Source: Castellaniella sp044508625 (GTDB lineage Bacteria; Pseudomonadota; Gammaproteobacteria; Burkholderiales; Burkholderiaceae_B). Taken from it: a stretch of DNA of 64,000 bases. The notes beneath the pieces are model-generated. The model was given only the letters and a program-made list of their open reading frames with translations, did no database searches and was not told the origin of the DNA. The stretch lies in the NCBI GenBank assembly GCA_044508625.1, contig JBIQHJ010000002.1, positions 1 through 64,000 of the forward strand. The letters are read 5' to 3'. The position numbers and the translations under genes were made by a program. Shown one piece after another: positions 36,197-45,005 of the stretch (the first letter of the stretch is position 1; each line of letters begins with the position of its first letter).

Positions 36197-36895
36197 ATGC
36201 CCGATTCGAGAGCATCGCATCCTTCCGCCATCATGCCCGGCCCGACCCCTCAGGAATCCAGCGCAGCCCGTGTCCTCGCCAAGGTGCTCCCGGGCGCGCG
36301 CGCTCCGGCCGCCGATCCGGGGCTGGCGGGCCGGCACGAGGTCGGGGCGAGGATCCGCGCGGCGCGCAAGGAACGGCGGCTGACCCTGCAGCAGGTGGCG
36401 CAGCGCAGCGGCCTGGCGGTGTCCACCGTCTCCAAGGCCGAGCGCGGGCGGATCGCGCTCAGCTACGAAAAGGTGCTGCAGCTCGGCCGCGCGCTGGACA
36501 TCGACATGACGCGCCTGTTCATGCCGACGGATGCGGGGCTCGCGCCGGACGCGGCCGCCAGCCCGACGGTCGTCAAGGACCGTTTCGCCGACGTGCAGCG
36601 CTACGAGACCGAACAGTACGAGTACAGCGTGCTGTGCGGCGCCTTCCCGCACAAAAAGATGCAGCCGCTCGTGGCCTTGATCAATGCGCGCGAGGCGGGT
36701 GATTTTTCGGAAACCATCCGGCATCCGGGCCAGGAATTCGTCATGGTGCTCTCGGGCCGGGTGCGGATCCTGTTCGAGAACGGCGAGACGGTCGAGCTCG
36801 GCCGGCACGAGGCCGCCTACTTCGACAGCGGCGTCGGCCACGTCTACGTGAGCCTCAGCCGGCGGCCAGCGCAGGTGGTTTCGATCTGTTGCTGA
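36197..36895 (+). CDS. XRE-family regulator with cupin domain
   Basis: 232 residues. Helix-turn-helix at about 50-105 (GARIRAARKERRLTLQQVAQ, SGLAVSTVSKAERGR). C-terminal cupin, about 150-230 (GQEFVMVLSGRVRILFENGE, then GVGHVYVSLSRRP). Members sense small acids or amines and often repress neighbouring catabolic genes. It adjoins a possible amine transporter and NADAR-like protein. A later in-frame ATG at 36233 is possible. Confidence 0.9.
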   Translation: MPDSRASHPSAIMPGPTPQESSAARVLAKVLPGARAPAADPGLAGRHEVGARIRAARKERRLTLQQVAQRSGLAVSTVSKAERGRIALSYEKVLQLGRALDIDMTRLFMPTDAGLAPDAAASPTVVKDRFADVQRYETEQYEYSVLCGAFPHKKMQPLVALINAREAGDFSETIRHPGQEFVMVLSGRVRILFENGETVELGRHEAAYFDSGVGHVYVSLSRRPAQVVSICC

Positions 36896-36908
36896 TGGGA
36901 GGCCCCGC

Positions 36909-37367
36909 ATGACCCGCAAGACGATCAATGTCGCGTTCACGTCCGACGACTGGCGCGGCGTCGCGATGTCCAATTTCGCCCTGTCGCCGTTCGAGCTGGA
37001 CGGCCGGCTGCTGGCCTCCGTCGAGGGCTTCATCCAGGGCATCAAGTTCCCCCCGGGCCATCCGGCCCGCGAGCGCGCCTTCGTGTCGGCGGCCTGGGAG
37101 GCCAAGCAATGCGGACAGGGGGCGGACAAGCAATACGCCTACTGGGGCGATGCGCGGCTCGAATTCGGCTCCGTCGAGCACCACCGGCTCGTCGAGCGGG
37201 CGCTGCGCGCGCGTTTCGCCCAGAACGAGGGCCTGTGCCGCGTGCTGCGTTCCACCCGGGGCCTGGACATCCTGCACGAGACCGGAGAGCCCGAACCCGG
37301 CCGGACCTCGCTGCCGGCGGCGCTGTTCTGCCGCATCCTGGGCGACATCCGCGACACCTTGGAGTGA
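36909..37367 (+). CDS. NADAR/YbiA-like domain protein
   Basis: 152 residues. MSNFALSPFELDGRLLASVE and FIQGIKFPPG correspond to the YbiA core (SNF..P....G....VEH.YQ..KF), with the Glu of SVE matching the catalytic glutamate. VERALRARFAQNEGLCRVL and LDILHETGE match the following helix and threonine/histidine segment. The usual WG.G..G.N.LG motif is replaced by PEPGRTSLPAALFCRILGD. NADAR proteins cleave N-glycosidic bonds in riboflavin intermediates or ADP-ribose adducts. Relationship is my alignment from memory. Confidence 0.65.
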   Translation: MTRKTINVAFTSDDWRGVAMSNFALSPFELDGRLLASVEGFIQGIKFPPGHPARERAFVSAAWEAKQCGQGADKQYAYWGDARLEFGSVEHHRLVERALRARFAQNEGLCRVLRSTRGLDILHETGEPEPGRTSLPAALFCRILGDIRDTLE

Positions 37368-37483
37368 TCAGGGCGCCCCGGCCTGTTCCGATGGGGTCTC
37401 GCCAACGGCGGCGTGCGGCGGCAAGCGGCCCATAGGCGCGGGCGGCCCATAGGCGCGGGGCGGCCAAGGGCGGCGGGCGCCTG

Positions 37484-38542
37484 CTACGCGCGGCGCCGGA
37501 TGCCGGGCGCGGGGCCCGTCGAGCCGCGCACCATCAGTTCGATCGGCAGGATCACTTCCTTCGTCTTGACCCGCCTTTTTTTATGGATCCGCTCCATGAG
37601 GAGCGTCGCCGCCGCGGCGCCCATTTCCCGCTTTGGAAGATGCAGGGTGGTCAGGTCGATGAAGGGGAACGAGGCCAACTCGACGTCGTCCCAGCCGACC
37701 AGGGACAGGTCCCGCGGGATGGACAGGCCGCGCTCGGAGGCGGCATTGAGCACCCCCATGGCGCTCATGTCGTTCGCCGCGATGATGGCGGTGGGCCGCT
37801 TGGGCAGGTCCATCAGCCTCGACGCCGCCTGGTAGCCGCCCTCGACGAGGTAGTTGCCCTGGACGATGAGGCCGGGGTCGGGGTCCAGCCCGCGCGAGGC
37901 CACCGCCTCGCGGAAGGCTTCGAGCTTTTCGGTGGCGGTGGACGATTGGACGGGCCCGCGCATCAGGCCGATCCGCTTGTGGCCCAGCGCCACGAGGTGG
38001 TCGATGGCGCTCAGCATGCCCTCACGGTTGTCCGCGCCCACGTAGTCGTCCTTGTACCGGGGCGAGCGCCGCTGCAGCAGCACCGAAGGCGTGCCCGCGT
38101 CCAGCAACTGGCGGATCTCGGGCGAATCGCAATGCTGCGACACCAGGACCAGGCCGTCGACCTGGCGCTCGAGCAGCACGCGCATGTGCGCGAGCTGCTT
38201 TTCGATCAGGTCGTCGGTATTGCAGAGCAGCAGGCTGCATTTCTCGCGGTCGGCGACGTCCTCGATGCCGCGCAGGAAATCCGGCATGGAGGCATTGGAC
38301 ACGTCGGCCATCAGCACGCCGATGGTGAAGGTGCGCCCGTAGCGCAGGGCCCTGGCCACCCCCGAGGCGCGATAGCCCAGCCTGCGCGCGACCTCCTCGA
38401 TCTTTTGGCGGGTCTTTTCCGTCACGCAGTCCTTGCCCGACAAGGCGTTCGATACGGTGGAAAGCGAGACGCCGCTTTCGCGGGCGACGTCGCGGATGGA
38501 GACGCGCTGGCGTGTCGCCGGTGGGCCATTTTTCCTGGGCAT
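37484..38542 (-). CDS. LacI-family repressor of the catabolic cluster
   Basis: 352 residues. N-terminal HTH and hinge (residues 14-70, VSIRDVARESGVSLSTVSNA, RALRYG). Periplasmic-binding-like effector domain, 70-345 (GVLMADVSNASMPDFLRGIE, VSIP... GWDDVELASFPFI). Divergent from the Rbs-type importer, with operator palindromes AAACGTTT in the intergenic space. The ligand is probably the sugar or polyol carried by the importer. Confidence 0.93.
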   Translation of the reverse strand: MPRKNGPPATRQRVSIRDVARESGVSLSTVSNALSGKDCVTEKTRQKIEEVARRLGYRASGVARALRYGRTFTIGVLMADVSNASMPDFLRGIEDVADREKCSLLLCNTDDLIEKQLAHMRVLLERQVDGLVLVSQHCDSPEIRQLLDAGTPSVLLQRRSPRYKDDYVGADNREGMLSAIDHLVALGHKRIGLMRGPVQSSTATEKLEAFREAVASRGLDPDPGLIVQGNYLVEGGYQAASRLMDLPKRPTAIIAANDMSAMGVLNAASERGLSIPRDLSLVGWDDVELASFPFIDLTTLHLPKREMGAAAATLLMERIHKKRRVKTKEVILPIELMVRGSTGPAPGIRRRA

Positions 38543-38591
38543 GTCCTTCCTGTGGCTTTCGTGTGCGGCTCCGAAACCGCTAGGAGTTTAG

Positions 38592-38599
38592 AAACGTTT
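38592..38599. promoter_or_regulatory. LacI operator O1 before lacI-type gene
   Basis: AAACGTTT palindrome 50 nt before the regulator's start, suitable for autoregulation. It is one of four identical cores in the window. Confidence 0.65.
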
Positions 38600-38703
38600 T
38601 TATCTTACAACGACCGCCTGAAAAGCGCAGCGCCCGGGCGCGATGGGGCGGCGCGCGGCCGCGCGTTTCCGGCTAGGGAAAACACCTAGCGCGCAAAATA
38701 AAA

Positions 38704-38738
38704 AAACGTTTCATAAAAACGTTTTTATTTTTTATAAT
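38704..38738 (+). promoter_or_regulatory. Importer promoter with two LacI operators
   Basis: Two AAACGTTT cores (38704-38711 and 38717-38724) with centres 13 nt apart overlap a -35 TTCATA (38710-38715) and precede -10 TATAAT (38733-38738). Occlusion by the LacI-family protein would block initiation. Confidence 0.75.
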
Positions 38739-38778
38739 GAGCCTTGCGAGAACGCAGCACACCAGCAGGAGCATCCTC

Positions 38779-39765
38779 TTGAAACATTCGGATCACACGC
38801 ATCGCCACGGCGCCCTGGGCCGCATCAAGGAACTGATGCTGCACAACGTGGCGGTGACCGGTCTGATCGTCCTGATCGTGATCTCCACGATGCTGTCGCC
38901 TCACTTCCTGACGGTCGACAACATCTTCAATGTGCTGCGCCAGTGGACGATGGTCGGCCTCATCGCGATCGGCCTGACCTTCGTCATCATTTCCGGGGGC
39001 ATCGACCTGTCCGGCGGGGCGATCCTCGCGCTCGCGGCGGTGGTCGGCGCCCAGGTGGCGCCCCACGTCGGCCCGTTCGGGATGGTGGCGACGGTGCTCG
39101 TCGTGGGCGCTGTCTGCGGCTACGTCAACGGCGCCATGATCACCTGGGGAAACATCCCGCCCTTCATCGCCACGCTGGGCATGATGACGATCGCCCGGGG
39201 GCTGGCGCTGACGATCAGCGAGGGCCGGACGATACCGGCGGACCTGCCCGGCGGATTCAGGTTCTGGTTCGGCACCGGCTACATCGGCCCGGTGCCCGCG
39301 CCGGTGCTCGTGGTCGCCATCGTGTTCTGCCTCGCCGCCGTGGTCCTCAAGTACACGGTGTGGGGACGCTACGTGTGCCTGATCGGCGACAACGCCGTCG
39401 GCGCGCATCGCCGGGGCCTGCACGTGCAGCGCCTGACGCGCGAGGTCTACACCGTGCACGGGATCCTCGCGGCCGCGGCCGGCCTGTTCTTCCTGGGCCG
39501 GCTCGGGGTGGGCGAGCCCACGGCCGGGATGATGTTCGAGCTCTCGGGCATCGCGGCGGTCGTCATCGGCGGCACGCCCTTCACGGGCGGCATCGGCAGC
39601 GTGCCGCTGACCTTCGTCGGCCTCATGGTGATCGGGCTGACCTACAACATCCTCAACCTGCTTTCCGTCTCGCCGTACTCACAGGACATTGCGCGCGGCG
39701 TGATCATCGTCGTGGCAGTGATGTTCAGCATCCGCCGGCTGTCCTCGGGCAAGCGCCGGCGCTGA
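38779..39765 (+). CDS. ABC transporter permease, RbsC family
   Basis: 328 residues with about 8-10 membrane segments and the RbsC-type segments GLTFVIISGGIDLSGGAILA and LTYNILNLLSVSPYSQD. The TTG at 38779 is chosen as start because AGGAG (38767-38771) sits seven nt upstream, and the ATG at 38737 lies on the -10 box and could not be in the mRNA. First gene of the LacI-controlled run. Family imports pentoses, polyols and related sugars. Confidence 0.9.
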   Translation: MKHSDHTHRHGALGRIKELMLHNVAVTGLIVLIVISTMLSPHFLTVDNIFNVLRQWTMVGLIAIGLTFVIISGGIDLSGGAILALAAVVGAQVAPHVGPFGMVATVLVVGAVCGYVNGAMITWGNIPPFIATLGMMTIARGLALTISEGRTIPADLPGGFRFWFGTGYIGPVPAPVLVVAIVFCLAAVVLKYTVWGRYVCLIGDNAVGAHRRGLHVQRLTREVYTVHGILAAAAGLFFLGRLGVGEPTAGMMFELSGIAAVVIGGTPFTGGIGSVPLTFVGLMVIGLTYNILNLLSVSPYSQDIARGVIIVVAVMFSIRRLSSGKRRR

Positions 39766-39803
39766 CCAGCAGTTCAACCAAACCAAGACCGGAGACTCCA
39801 ATC

Positions 39804-40730
39804 ATGAACCGCACTTTCAAGAAACTGGCCGCAGGCCTCGCCGCCTGCGCGATGGCCTCGCTCTTTGCGACGGGCGCGTCCGCCGCCGACAAGGTGACGA
39901 TCGGCCTGGTCCAGCCCAACGTCGAACACCCGTATCGCGTGGCCGGCGTCGAGCGCGCCAGGGCCTGGGCCGCCCAGCATCCCAACGTCGAGCTGATCGT
40001 CGTCGACGGCCGCCGGGACAGCGCCGTGCAGATGGCGGCGGTGGAGGACCTGATCCAGCGCGGGGTGGACATCATCGTCATGTCGCCCAACGATTCCAAG
40101 GCGCTGACCCCCGTCGCCGAGACCGCCAAGCGCGCGAAAATTCCGCTGGTGATCTTCGATCGCAAGCTCGCCGTCGATCCGTCCGACTATGCCGCCTACG
40201 TCGGCGCGGCCGACATCGAGATGGGCAGGTCGGCGGCGCGGTTCCTCGCCGAAAGGATCGGGGACAAGGGCACGGTCATCCAGCTCGAGGGCACGCCCGG
40301 CGCATCGGCCACGCTCGACCGCAAGAAGGGCTTCGAGGAGGAAATGGCCAGGCATCCCCAGATCAAGGTCGTCTCGTACGTCGGCAACTACAAGCTCAGC
40401 GACGCGGTGGCCGTGATGGAGGACGCCGCGACCGCCCACCGCGGTTTCGCCGCCGTCTACGGGCACAACGACTCCATGGCGACGGGGGCCGCCAAGGTCG
40501 TGAAAGAGCGCAATCTCGGCAATGTGCCCATCATCGGGATCGATGGCGGCAAGGAGGCGTGCGAGGGCATCGCCTCCGGGGCCCTGGCCGCCTCGATCTA
40601 TTACCCGACGATGTTCCCGGAAGCCCTCGACGTGGCCATGAAGGTCCTCGACAAGGAAAACGTGCCCAAGGACACCATCCTCGAGACGCCGGTGCTGACC
40701 CGCGAGAACCTGGCCCAGTACTGCAAGTGA
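39804..40730 (+). CDS. Periplasmic sugar-binding protein (RbsB-like)
   Basis: 308 residues. Signal peptide of about 27 residues ending ATGASA, cleavage before ADKV. Type I periplasmic binding fold (GLVQPNVEHPYRVAGVERAR, then VVDGRRDSAVQ). Partner of the permease and ATPase; ligand likely a polyol or short sugar. Confidence 0.9.
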   Translation: MNRTFKKLAAGLAACAMASLFATGASAADKVTIGLVQPNVEHPYRVAGVERARAWAAQHPNVELIVVDGRRDSAVQMAAVEDLIQRGVDIIVMSPNDSKALTPVAETAKRAKIPLVIFDRKLAVDPSDYAAYVGAADIEMGRSAARFLAERIGDKGTVIQLEGTPGASATLDRKKGFEEEMARHPQIKVVSYVGNYKLSDAVAVMEDAATAHRGFAAVYGHNDSMATGAAKVVKERNLGNVPIIGIDGGKEACEGIASGALAASIYYPTMFPEALDVAMKVLDKENVPKDTILETPVLTRENLAQYCK

Positions 40731-40798
40731 CGCGATCGGCGCCGCCAGTGAACCGACCGCCGTCGATCCCTCCGTCCAACGCCTTGCCCGGATGCGCC

Positions 40799-41548
40799 AT
40801 GGCCACGCTGCTCAAACTCACCGGAATCACCAAGTCCTTCGGCGCCGTGCGCGCCCTGAGGGGGGTGGACTTCGAACTCAACGAATGCGAGGTCGTCGCG
40901 CTGGTGGGCGACAACGGCGCGGGCAAGTCCACCCTCGTCAAGGCGATTTCCGGCGCGCAGCCGGGCGACGAGGGAGCGTACTGGTTCGATGGCACCCAGC
41001 GCGACGTCAAGACGCCCGAGGACGCGCTCGCGCTCGGCATCGAGACCGTCTACCAGGATCTCGCGCTGTTCGACAACTCGGACGTCGCCTTGAACATCTT
41101 CGCGGGGCGCGAGCTGCTGCGGCGGTTCCTCGGGATCCCATTCCTGCGGTCCAAGGCCATGCACGACGAGGCGAGGGACCTCCTCGCCTCGCTCAACATC
41201 CACATCCAGTCGACCAGGCTGCCCGTCAAGGGGATGTCCGGCGGCCAGCGGCAAAGCGTCGCCATCGCGCGCGCCGTCGCGTTCGGGCGCAAGGTGGTCA
41301 TCCTCGACGAGCCGACCGCGGCGCTGGGCGTCCCCGAGCAGGCCAAGGTCCTGGCATTGATCATGGAGCTCAAGAACCGCGGCTTCTCGGTGATCCTGAT
41401 CAGCCACAACCTTCACCACGTCTTCGAGGTGTCGGACCGCATCCACGTGCTGCGGCAGGGCAGCACCGCGGGCGTGCGCCTGACCGCGGGATCGACGCCC
41501 GACGAGATCGTCCGGCTGATCACCGGCGGCGACCTGGTCAAGCACTAG
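40799..41548 (+). CDS. ABC transporter ATPase, single-domain RbsA type
   Basis: 249 residues. Walker A GDNGAGKSTLVKAISG, signature MSGGQRQSVAIARAVA, Walker B VVILDEPTAALG, H-loop LISHNLHHV. A single domain rather than the double domain of E. coli RbsA, as in other short sugar ATPases. The ATG at 40799 suits homologues. Confidence 0.9.
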   Translation: MATLLKLTGITKSFGAVRALRGVDFELNECEVVALVGDNGAGKSTLVKAISGAQPGDEGAYWFDGTQRDVKTPEDALALGIETVYQDLALFDNSDVALNIFAGRELLRRFLGIPFLRSKAMHDEARDLLASLNIHIQSTRLPVKGMSGGQRQSVAIARAVAFGRKVVILDEPTAALGVPEQAKVLALIMELKNRGFSVILISHNLHHVFEVSDRIHVLRQGSTAGVRLTAGSTPDEIVRLITGGDLVKH

Positions 41549-41598
41549 CGGGCACCGGGCGCGGACTCGAACTACATCCCGATCGTTACGGAACACTC

Positions 41599-43329
41599 AT
41601 GTCCAATTCTTCGTCTTCCGCAGTTTCCCCCACCGTCGCGCACGTCGTCGCCCGCGCCCTGAAGCGGCACGGCGTCGAGGCCATATTCGGGCAGGCCATT
41701 CCCGCCGCGCTGTTCCTGGCGACGCCCGGGTACGGCATCCGCCAGATCGGCTACCGCACCGAGAACGCGGGCGCCTACATGGCCGACGCCTATGCGCGCG
41801 TCAGCTCCAAAGTGTCCGTGGTGACGGCCCAGAACGGGCCGGCCGCGACCCTGCTGGTCGCGGGGCTGGCGGAAGCCCTCAAGGCCTCGATCCCGATCGT
41901 CGCCATCGTGCAGGACGTGCATCGCGGCATGACGGACAGGAACGCCTTCCAGGAACTCGACCATCTCGATCTGTTCAAGGGCGCCGCCAAATGGGTCCGG
42001 CGCGCCACGCAGGCCGAGCGGGTGGAGGACTACGTCGACATGGCGTTCACGGCCGCGGCCTCGGGGCGCCCGGGGCCCGCGGTCCTCATGATTCCGATCG
42101 ATTTGTTCAACGAGACGGTGCCCGAGGGCGCCGCGCCGCGCCGGGCCGATCTCGGAACCTTCCCCCTGGACAGGGCCGTGGCCGATCCCGAGCGGGTGAG
42201 GGCGGCCGCCGAGCTGATCGCCGCCGCCCGCAATCCGGTGGTGATCGCGGGCGGCGGCGTGCATGCCTCGGGCGCGGCGCAGGCCCTCGCGGTCCTGCAG
42301 GACGTGGCGAGCCTGCCGGTCGGCACGACCGTCATGGGCAAGGGCAGCGTCGACGAAGGCCACCCCCTGTCCATCGGCGTGGTCGGCTATTTCATGGGCA
42401 CGCGCGGCCGCACGCGGCACTTGCGCGGGCTGGTGGCCGATGCCGACCTGGTCCTTCTGATCGGCAACCGCTGCAACCAGAACGGCACCGACAGTTGGCA
42501 GCTCTACCCGAAGCACGCCCGGTACATCCACATCGACATCGATGGGCGGGAGGTCGGGCGCAATTACGAAGCCGCCGTCCGCCTGGTGGGAGATGCGAGG
42601 CTGACGATCGAGGCCCTGACCGCCGCGTTGCGGACCCTCGACCTGACGGCCCGCGGCGCGGCGCGCGGTGAGGTCGAGCGCGCCATCGCCGCCGGGCATC
42701 GCCAGGCCGAGCGGGATCTGGCCCGGACCGTCGACCTGGACCAGTCGCCGGTCCGGCCCGAGCGCCTGATGCGCGACCTGGATGCGGTGCTCACACCGGA
42801 CACCCTGGTGGTGTCGGATGCGAGCTACTCCTCCATCTGGGTCGCCAATTTCCTGAAGGCGCGCGCGGCGGGGATGCGTTTCATCACCCCGCGCGGGCTC
42901 GCCGGCCTGGGATGGGGCCTGCCGTACGCGCTCGGCGCGAAGGCGGCCCGGCCGCAGGCGCCGGTGGTCTGCCTGGCCGGCGACGGCGGTTTCGCCCACG
43001 TCTGGTCGGAACTCGAGACGGCCAGGCGCATGGGCTTGCCGGTGGTGGTCGTGGTGCTGAACAACCAGATCCTCGGCTATGAAAAGCATGCGGAAAAGGT
43101 GATTTTCGGCGAGTACTCGCAAGCCTGCGATTTCACGCCCGTGGATCACGCGGCGATCGCGCAGGCCTGCGGCTGCGCCGGGGTGCGCATCCACGATCCC
43201 GCGGATTTCAAGCCGGCGCTGCTCGCCGCCCTGGGCTCGCCGGTCACGACGGTCATCGACGTGATCACCGACGAGCGCGCCTATCCGCCCGTCACGGCAT
43301 TCGAGGGCACGGGCAGCCTGCCGTATTGA
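41599..43329 (+). CDS. ThDP-dependent enzyme (acetolactate-synthase-like)
   Basis: 576 residues in three domains: Pyr (1-180) with catalytic Glu in YRTENAGAYMADAYAR, central (190-330), and PP (370-560) with GDGGFAHVWSELETARRMG and NNQILGYEK as the ThDP/Mg motif. Acetolactate-synthase-like subgroup that includes lyases, oxalyl-CoA and sulfoacetaldehyde enzymes, and sugar-acid decarboxylases. Follows the importer, so it probably acts early in breakdown. Substrate not assigned. Confidence 0.87.
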   Translation: MSNSSSSAVSPTVAHVVARALKRHGVEAIFGQAIPAALFLATPGYGIRQIGYRTENAGAYMADAYARVSSKVSVVTAQNGPAATLLVAGLAEALKASIPIVAIVQDVHRGMTDRNAFQELDHLDLFKGAAKWVRRATQAERVEDYVDMAFTAAASGRPGPAVLMIPIDLFNETVPEGAAPRRADLGTFPLDRAVADPERVRAAAELIAAARNPVVIAGGGVHASGAAQALAVLQDVASLPVGTTVMGKGSVDEGHPLSIGVVGYFMGTRGRTRHLRGLVADADLVLLIGNRCNQNGTDSWQLYPKHARYIHIDIDGREVGRNYEAAVRLVGDARLTIEALTAALRTLDLTARGAARGEVERAIAAGHRQAERDLARTVDLDQSPVRPERLMRDLDAVLTPDTLVVSDASYSSIWVANFLKARAAGMRFITPRGLAGLGWGLPYALGAKAARPQAPVVCLAGDGGFAHVWSELETARRMGLPVVVVVLNNQILGYEKHAEKVIFGEYSQACDFTPVDHAAIAQACGCAGVRIHDPADFKPALLAALGSPVTTVIDVITDERAYPPVTAFEGTGSLPY

Positions 43330-43368
43330 AACGCGGCGTCCGTTCCCGGGCGTCCCACAGGAGTCGAA

Positions 43369-44367
43369 GTGAAAAAACTGATCAATGCGCCGGCCGATTA
43401 CGTCGACCAGATGCTCGAGGGGCTGACCGCGGCCCACCCCTCGCTGGTGCGCGACGGCGCGGCCGGCCGCGTCATCCGCCGGGCCGGCGGTGCGCGCAAG
43501 GGCAAGGTCGGCATCGTCTCGGGCGGCGGGTCGGGCCATCTGCCGCTGTTCACCGGATACGTCGGCGAGGGCCTGCTGGATGCGTGCTCCATCGGCGACG
43601 TGTTCGAAGGGCCGAACGTCCAGAGCTGCATCGATGCGATCCGGCTCGCGGACAGCGGCTGCGGGGTGCTGCGGCTGTACGGCAATTATGGCGGCGACCA
43701 GATGAATTTCGACATGGCCGGAGAGATGCTCGAGGACGAGGGCATCCGGTGCGCGACGGTGCTCGGCAATGACGACATCGCCAGCGCCGGGCCCGCCGAG
43801 GCCGGGCGGCGCCGGGGCGTCGCGGGCCTGATATACGCCTACAAGACGGCCGGCGCCATGGCCGAGGCCGGCGCGGGCCTGGACGAGGTCGTGCGGATCG
43901 CGGCCAGGACGGTCGCCGCGACCCGCTCGATCGGCGTGGCGCTCGCGCCGTGCACCGTGCCCAGCGCGGGCAGGCCCACCTTCACGCTCGCCGAGGACCA
44001 GATCGAGATGGGCATGGGCATCCACGGCGAGCCGGGCATCTGGCGCGACGCCTTGCGCAGCGCGGACGCCATCGTCGACGAAATGATCGACCGGCTGCTG
44101 GCCGAGCGGCCCGCCGGCGCGGGAGACCGGGTCTCGATCCTGGTCAACAGCCTCGGCGCCACGCCGCTCGAGGAACTTTTCATCCTGTACCGCAGGGCCG
44201 CGCAGCGGCTGGCCGGCGAGTCCATCGCCGTCGTCCAGCCGCTGGTGGGGCCGTTTGTCACGTCCCTCGAGATGGCGGGCGCCTCGATCAGCCTGTGCTT
44301 CCTCGACGAGGAGCTCGAGCGCCTGCTGGCGGCCCCCGCGCAGTGCCCCTTCTGGAGGGTGGGCTGA
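43369..44367 (+). CDS. dhaK: Dihydroxyacetone-type kinase, DhaK subunit
   Basis: 332 residues. GTG start at 43369 after AGGAG. The covalent substrate-binding His is in MGIHGEPGI, and VSGGGSGHLPLFTGYVGEG forms the ketose pocket. DhaK binds dihydroxyacetone or similar ketoses as a hemiaminal. Its stop overlaps the DhaL ATG. The PTS partner DhaM is not in the window, so ATP or an unseen PTS protein may be the phosphate donor. Confidence 0.93.
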   Translation: MKKLINAPADYVDQMLEGLTAAHPSLVRDGAAGRVIRRAGGARKGKVGIVSGGGSGHLPLFTGYVGEGLLDACSIGDVFEGPNVQSCIDAIRLADSGCGVLRLYGNYGGDQMNFDMAGEMLEDEGIRCATVLGNDDIASAGPAEAGRRRGVAGLIYAYKTAGAMAEAGAGLDEVVRIAARTVAATRSIGVALAPCTVPSAGRPTFTLAEDQIEMGMGIHGEPGIWRDALRSADAIVDEMIDRLLAERPAGAGDRVSILVNSLGATPLEELFILYRRAAQRLAGESIAVVQPLVGPFVTSLEMAGASISLCFLDEELERLLAAPAQCPFWRVG

Positions 44368-44987
44368 TGGGCCTGGAGGTGGCGCACATCGCGCGCGGCG
44401 TGCGCGCGGCCGATCGGGCGATGGCGGACCTCGAGGGCGTGCTCAACGAGGCGGACGCGGTGATCGGCGACGGCGACACGGGCAGCATGCTGGCGCGCGT
44501 GGCCGCGGCGATGGGCAAGGTCGAGCTGTCGCAGGCCACCGACGTCGGGCTCGCCTTCAATGCGCTCGCGCGCGCGGTCGCCTCGGCCACGGGCTCGAGC
44601 CTGGGCACCCTGCTCGCGACCGCGCTGCTTTCGCTGGGCAAGGCGGGCAGGGGCCGCACGGAGATCCCGTGGCCCGAGTTCGGCCTCCAGCTCGCGGCCG
44701 CCAATCAGGCGATGGCGGCCCGCGGCGGCGCGCAGCCGGGCGACAAGACCGTCCTCGACGCGCTCGAGGCGGTGGCGGCGGTCCTGGCCGGCGCGGATGC
44801 CGGCGAGCCGGCGGATCGCCTGGCCGCGGCCGCCGCGCAGGCCGCCCACCAGGCGCTCGACCGCCTGCGCGCCCAGCCTTGCAAAGTCGGCCGCGCGCGG
44901 ATGTTCGCGCAGCGCAGCGCCGGCATCGACGACCCCGGGATGCTGGCCTTCGCGCTCGTGATGGATGCCGTGGCCGCGGGGTCCTGA
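44367..44987 (+). CDS. dhaL: Dihydroxyacetone-type kinase, DhaL subunit
   Basis: 206 residues, ADP/ATP-binding helical barrel. Nucleotide/metal motif IGDGDTGSMLARV. GSSLGTLLATALLSLGKA and AGIDDPGMLAFALVMDA are typical. The start overlaps the DhaK stop. Confidence 0.92.
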   Translation: MGLEVAHIARGVRAADRAMADLEGVLNEADAVIGDGDTGSMLARVAAAMGKVELSQATDVGLAFNALARAVASATGSSLGTLLATALLSLGKAGRGRTEIPWPEFGLQLAAANQAMAARGGAQPGDKTVLDALEAVAAVLAGADAGEPADRLAAAAAQAAHQALDRLRAQPCKVGRARMFAQRSAGIDDPGMLAFALVMDAVAAGS

Positions 44988-45005
44988 ATCGTTCATTTCA
45001 AATCT

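Noticed and set aside
38737..38778. N-terminal extension of the RbsC-type permease from ATG 38737
   Set aside because: The ATG overlaps the -10 box; the TTG at 38779 has a good ribosome-binding site.
41572..44025. An 817-residue minus-strand frame opposite the ThDP and DhaK genes
   Set aside because: Shadow of coding frames; His/Arg/Gly-rich translation with no motifs.
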